DNA of 41,304 nt, taken from NCBI GenBank assembly GCA_041689775.1, contig JBDNFP010000045.1, forward strand, positions 1 through 41,304, given 5' to 3'. The notes beneath the pieces are model-generated. The model was not told the DNA's origin, ran no database searches, and saw only the letters and a list, made by a program, of their open reading frames with translations. This document shows positions 26,414 through 35,662 of this stretch, piece by piece. Within the stretch, counting starts at the first letter, position 1. Each line of letters starts with the position of its first letter. A program made the position numbers and the translations under genes. Origin of the DNA: JBDNFP01 sp041689775. Its GTDB lineage: Bacteria; Bacteroidota; Bacteroidia; Cytophagales; Spirosomataceae.

Positions 26414-27937
26414 TCAGAATGGAGTAGTACTTTTAAGCCTTTTTTCAACCACCGCTTTAAGTGATACTTTGGGTTGTCGGCAGAGATATACCCTTGTGCC
26501 AAATTCCCGGGCGTACGGATTTTGAATTCGACCTATTTCGCGAATATCGGCGAAGTAGGTTGGGATGTCTTCCCCAAGCTCATCGTTGACATAAATAAAC
26601 TCCCTAACCTCTTTTTTTAGGGAGTTTGGAGCCCAATAGAAAAAACTTTCGTGAAATGAAACGGGCTCGGGTAGGTTGTATTTTTTACCAATAATGGCTA
26701 CGGCTCCGGCCTGTCCGTAGTTTTCACAATAAATCAATACGTTCTCTTTATTTCCGGTTTGCTTGTAGGCTTTGTCTACTATTTGCGTCAACTCCTCCCA
26801 GCCGAGCATATCTGCGTAGTCTTGGGGCAAGGCATGAATCGTTCCGTCTTCAAATCGACGGCCTACATCGATGCCGTATTTATCTTCCAATTTTTGAAAA
26901 TAACGAATCAGTCCGTCTACTTTATAGATGGGCAAACCGATGGGTAGGATGGGAAGAATCAAGCCTATCATCACTACTGGGAGTATTGCCATTGAAAACG
27001 GCCGTACCAGGTACTTTTCCCACCAAACCGCTCCGGCTGCGATCAAAACCGGGTAAATACCGGCCGCGTAGTAGCTTTTACCTCGTGCAAGCCACAGAAA
27101 AAATAATACCAAGACCACCGCGATAGTCACCGAGCGGTTTCGTTTGGAGTTGTACAACAGAATCAATCCTGGCAGTACTAAAATGAGTACCGAAAAAGAT
27201 AAAAGCAATTGTTCTCCCAAAAATACGCTGCGACTAACATGGACTAACTGACTCCGTTGAAGAGCCTCCATGTGTTGAATGACGGGGAAGTCATGGGTAA
27301 ACTGCCAGATAAGGTTGGGTAGAAAAATTGAAAAGGCAATCGCCGCGGCGCCATACAATGCCTTACGATTAAAGACAGTCCGATGGTGGGTGACTACCCA
27401 GGAAAGCAAAATAGCCGAGAGAGCAACAATAATCAGATATTTATTGAGCATTGCAATACCCAGAGTGATTCCCATTCCGTAAAGACTTCCGTTCGAATTA
27501 CTAGTTTGAAAGCGAATAAGCCAGTAGAATAGAAGAGACCAGAGAAAAATATCAAGGTAAACCGGTTGAAAGAGAAAGAAGGTACGTAAAAATACAGGTG
27601 TAACGATGATGGCTATATTGGTTAGAATTTGGGCGTAGTATCGGCCCCCAAGAAGAACCGCAATTTGTGAGCTTACTACCACCAATGCACCGCTAAAAAT
27701 TGCCGGAAGAAGCCTAACGGCAAAGATTGAGTAGCCAAATAATGAGCTGACGAGCCACGCTAGTAAGCCGGTGGCGGGTGGTATGGAGGCATATCCCCAA
27801 GCAGGGTGTTCGCCTAGTGAAAAATAGAGCAGCTCATCCCGGTGGTACTCCAGGTTATTATAAAATGCCAGGTGGATGACTATATTTAGTACAGCCAAAA
27901 ATGCCACAATCCAGCCAGTAGATCGGGTTTTATTCAT
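26414..27937 (-). CDS. GT39/ArnT-like membrane glycosyltransferase
   Basis: A 507-residue integral membrane protein with about ten hydrophobic helices followed by a soluble periplasmic domain from about residue 340. The first loop has YHRDELLYFS (Asp 34, Glu 35), the catalytic or metal-binding DE of the GT39/PMT_2 superfamily, followed by GEHPAWGYASIPPATGLLAWL. The family transfers sugars from polyprenyl-phosphate donors to lipids or proteins on the periplasmic side. The acceptor here is unknown; there is no lipid A or protein glycosylation gene nearby. Divergent to the M14 lipoprotein gene. Confidence 0.85.
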   Translation of the reverse strand: MNKTRSTGWIVAFLAVLNIVIHLAFYNNLEYHRDELLYFSLGEHPAWGYASIPPATGLLAWLVSSLFGYSIFAVRLLPAIFSGALVVVSSQIAVLLGGRYYAQILTNIAIIVTPVFLRTFFLFQPVYLDIFLWSLLFYWLIRFQTSNSNGSLYGMGITLGIAMLNKYLIIVALSAILLSWVVTHHRTVFNRKALYGAAAIAFSIFLPNLIWQFTHDFPVIQHMEALQRSQLVHVSRSVFLGEQLLLSFSVLILVLPGLILLYNSKRNRSVTIAVVLVLFFLWLARGKSYYAAGIYPVLIAAGAVWWEKYLVRPFSMAILPVVMIGLILPILPIGLPIYKVDGLIRYFQKLEDKYGIDVGRRFEDGTIHALPQDYADMLGWEELTQIVDKAYKQTGNKENVLIYCENYGQAGAVAIIGKKYNLPEPVSFHESFFYWAPNSLKKEVREFIYVNDELGEDIPTYFADIREIGRIQNPYAREFGTRVYLCRQPKVSLKAVVEKRLKSTTPF

Positions 27938-28156
27938 AGATAGGGTAGAAAACGTACCACTCTAAATTAGTTGTTATGGAGCAGTATTTTACAAAAAAGT
28001 GCAACTTACCTGCTTTAACGGCCACTTATGTTCAAAATGCTGTGCATAAAATTCCAACTAGGCTCAACTACGACGGGTTTGAAGAACCATTTTGTGATGA
28101 ATATGAACAGTAAATAAACAAGTCAAATAAATTAATTGAACCAATCCTCCTTTCGC

Positions 28157-29389
28157 ATGCAGAAAATAAAGTCGCTTTTATTAATTTTTTTGGTTGTCAC
28201 AGTATTCAGTTGCAAAAAGCAACTCTACACAGACCGCCTGCAAGAATTCCCGACAACCCTCGACACGGAGTCGCGATCGGTGAAATTTCAGGATAAAAGA
28301 GTATATACAACTACTCAGGGAGTGAGTGCATCTAATCTTTTTAATGGTGCCCGTTTAAACGATTTTGCCGTCGAAAATGATAGTACCTATACGGTGTTTA
28401 TCGAACCAGAAAATACACCGATTAACCCTAGTCCGTGGTACAGTTTTCAACTTTGGAGTACCTCGCCGAGAAAGGTTTACATCAATATTAAGTATAGCGA
28501 GGGTAAGCACAGGTACTTACCAAAGTTATCTTCGGATGGCAAAAACTGGGAGAATATTAATGCTTCCAACATTAAGCCGGTAGGAAATAACGTGCAGTTA
28601 GAACTAAACCTGAGCAAGGATACGCTATGGGTGGCTGGTCAGGAGTTGTTTTCAACGGAACATTTAAATTCCTGGCTAACCGACATTCAAGACAAAAGCA
28701 GTGAAGTTGAGGTCAAATCGTACGGTAAAAGCACATTGGACCGGGATTTGTACACAGCTACTTTGTTTGAACCTACTAAGACAAATAAGGAGCTGATTGT
28801 TCTGATGAGCCGGCAGCATCCGCCCGAAATTACGGGGCAGCAGGCCTTTTTGCATTTTGTTGATAGATTACTTCAAAAAGACGCGCTGACAGCCGCTTTT
28901 AAGGAAAAGTACCAAGTTATGCTATTTCCAATGCAAAACCCTGACGGCGTTGATTTGGGGCATTGGCGGCATAACGTAGGTGGGGTTGATCTTAACCGCG
29001 ACTGGGATAAGTATAATCAACCTGAAAATAGGCAGATGGCGGAGTATCTAATCGGATATGCCAGTAAGAATCAATCAAAAGTGATTATTGGCCTCGACTT
29101 TCATTCAACTTGGGAAGATGTATTTTATACTAATACCTCCGATGCCGCTACGGCCTATCCCCAGTTTACTAGTACTTGGTTGGGAGCCATCAAGGATGCT
29201 ATTCCAAATTATGAACCCAACGTTGCCCCTTCAAACATTGGACAACCGGTGTCGAAGGGTTGGTTTTTCGTGACCTTCAATGCCGTTGGAATCACTTATG
29301 AAATAGGAGACAATACTCCCCGGGATTTTATTAAAACAAAAAGCTATATCGCCGCCGAGAAGATGATGGAGACTTTGTTGAAGCAATAG
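28157..29389 (+). CDS. M14-type zinc carboxypeptidase-like lipoprotein
   Basis: A 410-residue lipoprotein. The frame is open from a TTG at 28136, but the ATG at 28157 gives a clean signal MQKIKSLLLIFLVVTVFSCK with the lipobox Cys 19. About 170 residues form an N-terminal beta-type domain; the M14 catalytic domain follows. Zinc ligands are His 221 and Glu 224 in SRQHPPEITG and His 316 in GLDFHSTWED. NPDGVDLGHWRHNVGGVDLN is the substrate-binding block, and Glu 382 in GITYEIGDNTPRD is the likely general base. It should cleave C-terminal residues or peptidoglycan-type peptides outside the inner membrane. It converges with the susD gene across a perfect 19-bp inverted repeat. Confidence 0.85.
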   Translation: MQKIKSLLLIFLVVTVFSCKKQLYTDRLQEFPTTLDTESRSVKFQDKRVYTTTQGVSASNLFNGARLNDFAVENDSTYTVFIEPENTPINPSPWYSFQLWSTSPRKVYINIKYSEGKHRYLPKLSSDGKNWENINASNIKPVGNNVQLELNLSKDTLWVAGQELFSTEHLNSWLTDIQDKSSEVEVKSYGKSTLDRDLYTATLFEPTKTNKELIVLMSRQHPPEITGQQAFLHFVDRLLQKDALTAAFKEKYQVMLFPMQNPDGVDLGHWRHNVGGVDLNRDWDKYNQPENRQMAEYLIGYASKNQSKVIIGLDFHSTWEDVFYTNTSDAATAYPQFTSTWLGAIKDAIPNYEPNVAPSNIGQPVSKGWFFVTFNAVGITYEIGDNTPRDFIKTKSYIAAEKMMETLLKQ

Positions 29390-29400
29390 GTAAAGATTTA

Positions 29401-29450
29401 GACGCTAACAAAAAATGGGCTCCCGTGGGAACCCATTTTTTGTTAGCGTC
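29401..29450. terminator. bidirectional terminator, perfect 19-bp inverted repeat
   Basis: The arm at 29401-29419 is the exact reverse complement of 29432-29450, with a 12-nt loop. It includes an A6 and a matching T6 run, so each strand ends in a T-tract. It separates the convergent M14 and susD genes. Confidence 0.92.
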
Positions 29451-29461
29451 TATTCAGAATT

Positions 29462-30865
29462 CTATTTGTTCACTTCCGTCTCCACAAAGATACCCGGATC
29501 AGTCGGGGCATTCCGGTTTGCGCTGAGCTCAGTCTGGGCTACAATGAAGCGCTGAGGATATTTGCTCGCTGTTGCCGAGTTGAATGGAGGCAGAACAGCT
29601 ATATCACGTTCTTTGGTGCTTAACCTTCTTAAATCATCAAAAGGCATCATTCCGGTGAATCCGGTAACGTAGCGCTCTTCAATAATTTCTCGCAGCAAAG
29701 CTTTGTTGTCAGCAATTCCATCCGCATTTTCCATTCCACCAACGGTAAAATCAGCCGCCGTGTAAGCATCATACTGCAAACCATCGGTTGCGTTTAACTT
29801 TTGGAAACCTCTACCGGCCGCGAAGTAGGCACGTAAGATGTTCAAATAGCCAAGTCCTTCGACCGTTTTGCCGGTGCGAGTGGCGGTTTCAGCCAAAATT
29901 AACAGATTCTCCTCATAACCCACCAATATCATTGGTCGGTTGGCAGCGGCAATTCCTTTGTTATTATTAGCGGCGTTGCCATCAAAACGGTAGTACACAA
30001 GGCGCGCTGCTTCATTTGTTTTGACGTTATTTCTTTTTGTAGTCAACAACGTTTCCAAGTGAGAACCACCAAATCCCCAGTAACCACCACGCTCATTGAC
30101 CATTTTATAGTTCAGATTCAAACTACCGTTTCCAACATTAGGAGGCGTAAATACCAATGCATCAGTAGGAAGAAGGATACCAAGCAAAGCGGATTGATTT
30201 GCCTTGTCATACTCACGTGTATACATGTACAAACGAGCTTTCAAGGTATGTGCTACTTTGGTCCACTTTAAGATATTACCCGCAAAGTGCAGGTCTTCGG
30301 GAACCGCTGAGTTTGTAGCACTTCGCAAATCAGCGATAGCGCCATCCAATAACGTTTGAACCTGCGCAAATACGTCCTTTTGCTTGTCAAACTTTGGATC
30401 CGTAATCTCATCGTTTGAGATTTCACTGTAAGGTATATCACCAAATTGACTGGCAAGACTACCGATAGCGTTAGCCTCCAACACCTTGGCAATGCCAGAG
30501 TATTGTGCTGCCTTGGGGCTATCCTTGGTGTGCTCACGCATGGTACGTGCTTGCTTTATCACTCCTTGATAGGCATTTTGCCATACACTGCTGGTTTCTT
30601 CGGCCGAGAGGTTGTATTCAAAAATACTTCTGTACAATAATGCAGTACCTCGGGTTTGGCCGCTCCACATTCCGCTAATACGCGTCAGGTGACCCATTTG
30701 GTTACTGACATTGGCCAGCTCCACACCTTTCAATAGCAGAACGCCCGCCTGAAAGTTGTCCGAAGAAATTTCATTCGGATTATCGTTGATTCCTTCTACG
30801 AGTGACTCACACCCATAGCTGGACACGATCAACATAGATAGGATGATATATTTTATCTTTTTCAT
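29462..30865 (-). CDS. SusD/RagB-like lipoprotein (SusD-like_2)
   Basis: A 467-residue surface lipoprotein, lipobox YGC (Cys 19) after a hydrophobic signal. The start ESLVEGINDNPNEISSDNF is typical of the SusD-like_2 branch. Helical TPR-like segments follow (for example WTKVAHTLKARLYMY), with the C-terminal RYVTGFTGMMPFDDLRRL. SusD proteins cap the SusC barrel from outside and bind the nutrient, usually a glycan but sometimes a peptide. It begins 28 bp after the susC stop, so both are in one transcript, in the standard order susC-susD. No glycoside hydrolase, sulfatase or lyase lies in the same operon. Confidence 0.92.
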   Translation of the reverse strand: MKKIKYIILSMLIVSSYGCESLVEGINDNPNEISSDNFQAGVLLLKGVELANVSNQMGHLTRISGMWSGQTRGTALLYRSIFEYNLSAEETSSVWQNAYQGVIKQARTMREHTKDSPKAAQYSGIAKVLEANAIGSLASQFGDIPYSEISNDEITDPKFDKQKDVFAQVQTLLDGAIADLRSATNSAVPEDLHFAGNILKWTKVAHTLKARLYMYTREYDKANQSALLGILLPTDALVFTPPNVGNGSLNLNYKMVNERGGYWGFGGSHLETLLTTKRNNVKTNEAARLVYYRFDGNAANNNKGIAAANRPMILVGYEENLLILAETATRTGKTVEGLGYLNILRAYFAAGRGFQKLNATDGLQYDAYTAADFTVGGMENADGIADNKALLREIIEERYVTGFTGMMPFDDLRRLSTKERDIAVLPPFNSATASKYPQRFIVAQTELSANRNAPTDPGIFVETEVNK

Positions 30866-30893
30866 AATAATCTAATGTATAATGAGGGTTCTA

Positions 30894-33800
30894 CTAGTAG
30901 TTGATTTTTACAGAAAACACAAACGAACGAGTACTTGGGTTGGTAAAGTATTCGATACCAAATCCGTTGTCAACACCCGATTGGTTTACTTCTGGGTCAA
31001 TACCTTTCACCTTAGTCCATAGTACCAAGTTACGACCAGAAACCGACAGGTCGATTGAACCAAGTTTCGTGGCTTTTCTGAATTTTTCACCACCAATGCT
31101 GTATCCTAGAGATACCTCACGTAGACGAGTCCAGCTTCCATCGGTAATGGAGAATTCGTTGATTGCCGATCCACCAAGACCACCACCTAGAGTAGTATAC
31201 CATTGCTCATCAAGCAGGATATCACCTCCACCGTAGTTACCAATGTTGCCACGTACAACGCTACCTGCCGGGAATACGGTTCCCTTAGCATTTCTCAATT
31301 CCTTTGTTAGAGTTACTTCCTTTTCTGTATCAGAGTAGGTACCAAAGCTATTCAACACGAAGCGGGTTCTTTCGGCGAAGTCACCTCCCTGATAAGTCTC
31401 AAACAACACATTGAATGATACTTTCTTAAAGAAACCTTTTACCCCAAAACCACCTCTCCAATCTGGATTTGGATCACCAATGATACCCTGCTGGGGATCC
31501 AACCTTGGGAATCCGTTGGCATCAAGGATTAAACCACCATCCGCGCTTCGGGCAGCTCTGCTTCCAAAAAGAATACCTAATGGCTGACCAACGATGGCAT
31601 TCGATGTGATTGATTGGTTTGTAAGCTCGACGCGATCGGTTCCCGCAAGTTCAAGTACTTTGTTACGGTTGTTGTTATAATTTCCGTACAATTCTATACC
31701 GAGGTCGTTTGTGCTTAGTACTTTCAGCCCTAAATCAAGTTCAAGACCTCTGTTTTCCATCCGACCAGCATTGGCGTATTTGGAAAGGTAGCCAGAGCTA
31801 GGTGATTGATTAACGGCCAGAAGGATATCCCTGATTTCGTTTTTGTAATACGTAGCTCCTAAGGTCAGTCGATCCTTAAATAAACGTAGATCAGTACCAA
31901 TTTCAAATTCAGTCTTGATCTCCGGTTTCAGGTTAGGGTTACCCTGATCATCATTTAAACGAAAACCACCGCCGAACTCATTAATGTCGAGGGCATCGTC
32001 ATACGAAGAGTAAGCAAATGTTTCGTAGGTAGTACCAAATCGGTAGGCACTTGGCTGTACACCTACCTGACCGTAGGATAACCGCAGCTTACCAAAAGAA
32101 ACGATATCGTTGGTGAAATTAGGTAGTTGAGAGAATTGCCATGCCACATCCATGGATGGGTAAAAATAAGTACCACTAATAGTTGAGGCAGCTTCTTGTG
32201 TTCCTGAAACATTTAAGAATACCTGCTTGAAAATATCAAACGAAAGTATGGAGTACAAACGATTAGATCGGATGTGATTCGTGCTGTTTGATACCTCAAA
32301 AGGCGCAATACCGTTGGTAAATGTTTGCAGATCGCTATTTACCAAAAAATTGGTGGTTGCGGCGTACAGTGTTTTACGGTTACGATCATTGATGTTATAT
32401 CCTACTGTTGCGTTGAACCCTAGTTTACCTTCAATCAGATTTGGAAAGTCGGCGCGGGCAATCGCGTCTACGTTAATTTCTGTGTTTGTGAAATCCTCGT
32501 TGTCGAGACGTCCGTTGGTAAAACTCGCTGAACCAACAGGTGAGAAGTATACCCGCTTATCAACGTAGCTATCAATGCCACCACGTAAATCAAGTTGGAG
32601 CCAGCTCACCGGATTGATGTTCAGGTTAGAATTGGCGTTAAAACGATTTACGGTGGTCGTTCCTTTTTGCTCGTTGGTTGTCCAAATTGGGTTATTGTAA
32701 ATAGGGTTTACGTTATTTCCCAGATAGCGACGATAGTTTCTCTGACGACCAGTGAAGGCTACTCCGTTTCGGTCAAAATAAGTACCCTTGTAAGAGGCTA
32801 TATCATAGTCAGCAGGTGTACGCAATAGGCCCAGATATAGACCCGCTGTATTGGAGCTTTGCTGAATACGATTGGCATTCGTGTAGATATAGTTTGCTTT
32901 GGTAGTCAGGTTAATGTAGTTATTGAAGAATGTCTGATTGTTAAAACGCATCGTAAAACGATCGTACGTACTGTTCTTAATAATACCGTCCTGACCAAGA
33001 TACCCTAAACTAAAATAGTTGGTAGTCTTACCACCACCACCGGAGATGGTCAGGTTATGATCTAAAAAAGACCCCTTCTGAAAAGCCTGGTTGAAGTTTT
33101 CTTCCTCAAAAGTTTGTTGAGAATTCTTGGTTGTAATGGGGTATATTTTATCACCGTTGTCAGCCAGGAAGTATTCTCCCGATGTGTTCACGGCATCTGC
33201 GCCACCGGCACGTGCACTGATTTTATCTCCCCAGGAATTGGCTGAGGTAGGGCTATATTTGCCATTGGAGCCCTGTCCCCAAATAGACTGTAACGGGTGA
33301 CGACGATTGATCTCATCCAGTGAGTAAGTGGCACTGTACGAAATCTTAATTTTTTGGTTTAACTTACCCTGCTTGGTCGTGATCACCAACACCCCATTGG
33401 CAGCACGAGAGCCCCAAAGAGCCGCCGCAGAGGCACCCTTCAATACCTGAACCGACTCTACATCTTCGGGATTCAGGTCATTCAAGCGTGATTGCTGTGA
33501 TACTCCACCGGACCGTGAACTACCACTACCGTACAGGTTGTCGTTGGACAAGGGTACGCCATCCACGATGATAAGGGGCTGGGAAGAACCTCCGATGGTA
33601 TTAGCTCCCCGAATTTGAATAGAAGTACCGGCGCCCGGGTCACCATTGGCACGAGATATTTTCACTCCGGATGCCTTACCTGCCAAACTATTTAAAAGGG
33701 CAGCTTCACCACTGGTCTTGATTGCGGTGGACGATACGCTAGAAGAGGTTGAACCGGCCCTATCTTTACTGGTTTTGAATCCCAGGGCGTTGACTACCAC

Positions 33801-34100
33801 TTCCTGCAGCATCTCAGTTTCTTGCACCATACTTACATTAATGGTCTGGCGATTGCCAATTGTTTCTGTAACCGTAGTGTATCCAATAAAGCTGAACGTC
33901 AGTTGGGTTGCGCCATCTGCTACATTCAACGTAAAGTTTCCGGCACCATCGGTAGTGGTACCTGTCGTTGTGCCCTTAATGAGTACACTCACCCCGGGAA
34001 GCGACTCTGATCGATCGTCAGTAACCTTCCCTTGGATTTTAATTTGTGCCTGAGCTTCGAATAGTACAAGGCTCATAAGCAGCAGTAAAATTTTCTTCAT
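30894..34100 (-). CDS. SusC/RagA-type TonB-linked outer-membrane transporter
   Basis: A 1068-residue TonB-dependent receptor. The frame opens at 34226, but the ATG at 34100 starts a proper signal peptide (MKKILLLLMSLVLFEAQAQ). A carboxypeptidase-regulatory-like domain follows (IKIQGKVTDDRSESLPGVSVLIKGTTTG in part), then the TonB box and plug domain (ALGFKTSKDRAG, IQIRGANTIGG, IIVDGVPLSN, VQVLKGASAAALWG), then the 22-stranded barrel ending in Tyr (VFSVKINY). It imports a ligand captured by SusD using proton-motive force through TonB-ExbBD. No SusE/F-like or sensor gene is adjacent; the flanking genes encode an M14-type peptidase (convergent) and an SGNH hydrolase (same strand, upstream). Substrate unknown. 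Confidence 0.96.
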   Translation of the reverse strand: MKKILLLLMSLVLFEAQAQIKIQGKVTDDRSESLPGVSVLIKGTTTGTTTDGAGNFTLNVADGATQLTFSFIGYTTVTETIGNRQTINVSMVQETEMLQEVVVNALGFKTSKDRAGSTSSSVSSTAIKTSGEAALLNSLAGKASGVKISRANGDPGAGTSIQIRGANTIGGSSQPLIIVDGVPLSNDNLYGSGSSRSGGVSQQSRLNDLNPEDVESVQVLKGASAAALWGSRAANGVLVITTKQGKLNQKIKISYSATYSLDEINRRHPLQSIWGQGSNGKYSPTSANSWGDKISARAGGADAVNTSGEYFLADNGDKIYPITTKNSQQTFEEENFNQAFQKGSFLDHNLTISGGGGKTTNYFSLGYLGQDGIIKNSTYDRFTMRFNNQTFFNNYINLTTKANYIYTNANRIQQSSNTAGLYLGLLRTPADYDIASYKGTYFDRNGVAFTGRQRNYRRYLGNNVNPIYNNPIWTTNEQKGTTTVNRFNANSNLNINPVSWLQLDLRGGIDSYVDKRVYFSPVGSASFTNGRLDNEDFTNTEINVDAIARADFPNLIEGKLGFNATVGYNINDRNRKTLYAATTNFLVNSDLQTFTNGIAPFEVSNSTNHIRSNRLYSILSFDIFKQVFLNVSGTQEAASTISGTYFYPSMDVAWQFSQLPNFTNDIVSFGKLRLSYGQVGVQPSAYRFGTTYETFAYSSYDDALDINEFGGGFRLNDDQGNPNLKPEIKTEFEIGTDLRLFKDRLTLGATYYKNEIRDILLAVNQSPSSGYLSKYANAGRMENRGLELDLGLKVLSTNDLGIELYGNYNNNRNKVLELAGTDRVELTNQSITSNAIVGQPLGILFGSRAARSADGGLILDANGFPRLDPQQGIIGDPNPDWRGGFGVKGFFKKVSFNVLFETYQGGDFAERTRFVLNSFGTYSDTEKEVTLTKELRNAKGTVFPAGSVVRGNIGNYGGGDILLDEQWYTTLGGGLGGSAINEFSITDGSWTRLREVSLGYSIGGEKFRKATKLGSIDLSVSGRNLVLWTKVKGIDPEVNQSGVDNGFGIEYFTNPSTRSFVFSVKINY

Positions 34101-34166
34101 TCGAGTTGGGTTTAAAATAAAATTTAAAAGTTGGCCAATTTTTAAGCGACAGGAAATAAATAATAG

Positions 34167-34185
34167 ATTGATTAATAATTGATTA
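34167..34185. repeat. two ATTGATTA direct repeats, 11 bp apart
   Basis: Two copies of an 8-bp word (34167-34174, 34178-34185) in helical phase, with a third at 34351-34358. They lie about 70 and 250 bp upstream of the susC start. In an AT-rich region such repeats may arise by chance, so regulator binding is only possible. Confidence 0.3.
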
Positions 34186-34261
34186 CAACAAACGTTTTTT
34201 TTGATTAAATGAACTTGAACGTCCAAAAAATGCCCTATTAGCTAGACAATTAGGGGAAAAA

Positions 34262-34316
34262 ACGTGACACTGCCAAGGAAATTACATTTTCTAGCGGGGA
34301 AGTGATGCTGTCACGT
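34262..34316. promoter_or_regulatory. inverted pair ACGTGACA / TGTCACGT
   Basis: Perfect 8-bp inverted half-sites at 34262-34269 and 34309-34316, separated by 39 bp. They lie 160-215 bp upstream of the susC start. They could be the arms of a looped operator; no regulator gene is nearby. Confidence 0.3.
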
Positions 34317-34674
34317 AGGTTGTATGAAAACCCATGAAAATACTTAACTAATTGATTAATAAGTAATTAAGTACTGATAAGGATGTGCGAACTAATCACT
34401 TAAATGAATGAGAATAAAGGATGGGCTGAAAAAAAGAATGTAATGAGCAAGGCTTGGGCTCTATGCTATTTGAGCAGAACGAAGTACCAACTGTTCTTTC
34501 GGTCTTTGGCGGGTAAAATTGGAATCAATTAAGGTGGTAGAAGGCCGGCAAGAACTAAAACCAAACCGCAGAGCCCCGGATACTTTTTCGCTTTAATCCA
34601 CCGTGGGATAACAAATAAAATAAAGTATTTGGCAAACGATTCTTGACTCAATTTATTGATTCCGTGAAAAATTT

Positions 34675-34717
34675 ATTGGTATTTCATGAGTAAATATATA
34701 ACTCATGAAATACCAAT
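34675..34717 (-). terminator. 17-bp perfect inverted repeat downstream of the SGNH hydrolase gene
   Basis: The arm at 34675-34691 is the exact reverse complement of 34701-34717, with a 9-nt AT loop. It lies 27 bp after the minus-strand SGNH stop and is followed on that strand by a T-rich tract, so it probably terminates that gene. The stem is AT-rich but long. Confidence 0.65.
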
Positions 34718-34744
34718 GAAATAATTACTTAGACTTTCGTGAAT

Positions 34745-35536
34745 CTACTTAGTATTCAAGCTCTTAGTGACCTGTTTTACTGCTTTTCTGATTGCGTTAG
34801 CATCTTTATGAGTTAATGTATAGTCGAACGGGATTTTCTCCGGATCTTTTTTGAACAGTATAGTATAGAAAGTACAGGCTGCTGCGTAAGACCCAGCCTC
34901 AGAGGGGTGGCTTTCATCCTCATTGTAGAGCTCAATGGATGGATGGTGGTCGCGGATATATTTCCAGACGGCTCCCACCGGAGAGAGTAGTCCGTCATAT
35001 TTCTCTGCCATTTCGTGGTAGGCAATAGCCGTCAAACTATCCATACCGGCGTAAGTACCAACGAGTGGCAAATCTTTACTTCTAGCATTATCCCCATCTT
35101 TCCTGCCCCAGGTACGGTAAAATATCAGGGTAGCCTCCGGATTATGGGCATGAATGGTGCTATCAAGAAAAGAAACATAGGGGTAGGTGTCTTTTTGAAT
35201 TGCTTCTTTGGGATTGGATGGTAGTTGACTGTGTTCCTGTATTACCACATAATCCCAGGCCGAACGGGCTTTTTTGTTGTTGTAGTCAGGTGTACCTGCA
35301 ACAATCTTTTCAAGGGTATTTTTATTGGTAGTATGCTGGCGTAGGGTATACCCACCAAAGGTACTTTGTTCGGTTACTAGTACATCCCCCATGGATGCGG
35401 CGATGCCGGTACAAATTTGGGGCAGACTATTGTAATAGGTATAGCTGTTTCCGATAAATAATACTTTTACCGGACGGGGTTGCGCAAACGAACTAAGACT
35501 AGCCAAGCTTAGTAGAACGATGAGACAGGTTTTCAT
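34745..35536 (-). CDS. SGNH hydrolase-like secreted protein (DUF4886)
   Basis: A 263-residue exported protein with signal MKTCLIVLLSLASLSSFAQ. The block I nucleophile motif is KVLFIGNSYTYYN (Ser 31), as in the DUF4886 branch of the SGNH/GDSL fold. The catalytic Asp and His lie in NEDESHPSEAGSYAAA, and WDYVVIQEHSQ and TLIFYRTWGR correspond to the middle blocks. Members are presumed esterases, possibly removing acetyl or other acyl groups from polysaccharide. It lies upstream of susC on the same strand, but separated by about 640 bp and a probable terminator, so co-transcription is unlikely. Confidence 0.85.
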   Translation of the reverse strand: MKTCLIVLLSLASLSSFAQPRPVKVLFIGNSYTYYNSLPQICTGIAASMGDVLVTEQSTFGGYTLRQHTTNKNTLEKIVAGTPDYNNKKARSAWDYVVIQEHSQLPSNPKEAIQKDTYPYVSFLDSTIHAHNPEATLIFYRTWGRKDGDNARSKDLPLVGTYAGMDSLTAIAYHEMAEKYDGLLSPVGAVWKYIRDHHPSIELYNEDESHPSEAGSYAAACTFYTILFKKDPEKIPFDYTLTHKDANAIRKAVKQVTKSLNTK

Positions 35537-35588
35537 GGAAATGTAATGAGTAGGGTTTTTACAGCAATAGAATTATTTCACGGGCTAA

Positions 35589-35626
35589 TATAGAAAACGC
35601 CCGGCATTATCAGGGCGTTTTCTATA
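35589..35626 (-). terminator. terminator of the OsmC/oxidoreductase/polyferredoxin operon
   Basis: A perfect 14-bp stem (35589-35602 with 35613-35626, including GAAAACGCCC/GGGCGTTTTC) with a 10-nt loop, 37 bp after the minus-strand stop at 35663. A/T runs on both arms allow action in both directions. Confidence 0.85.
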
Positions 35627-35662
35627 AATTGAAGTTTCTTGAAGCAGAGCAGGAAGGATTTT

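Larger units (their letters stand above)
34101..34744. promoter_or_regulatory. upstream region of susC with repeats
   Basis: This 644-bp gene-free, AT-rich stretch lies upstream of susC. It holds ATTGATTA at 34167-34174, 34178-34185 (11 bp apart, one helical turn) and 34351-34358; an inverted pair ACGTGACA (34262-34269) / TGTCACGT (34309-34316); and the palindrome at 34675-34717. No TAnnTTTG box was found on the minus strand. The susC promoter should be here. No coding frame was convincing. Confidence 0.5.

Noticed and set aside
29401..29450. Perfect 19-bp inverted repeat as transposon end or attachment site
   Set aside because: Position between two convergent stops and the A6/T6 runs fit a bidirectional terminator; no second copy or mobile gene was seen.
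33646..34053. 135-codon plus-strand frame opposite susC
   Set aside because: It is antisense to the conserved plug-domain coding region and has the composition of a complementary frame.
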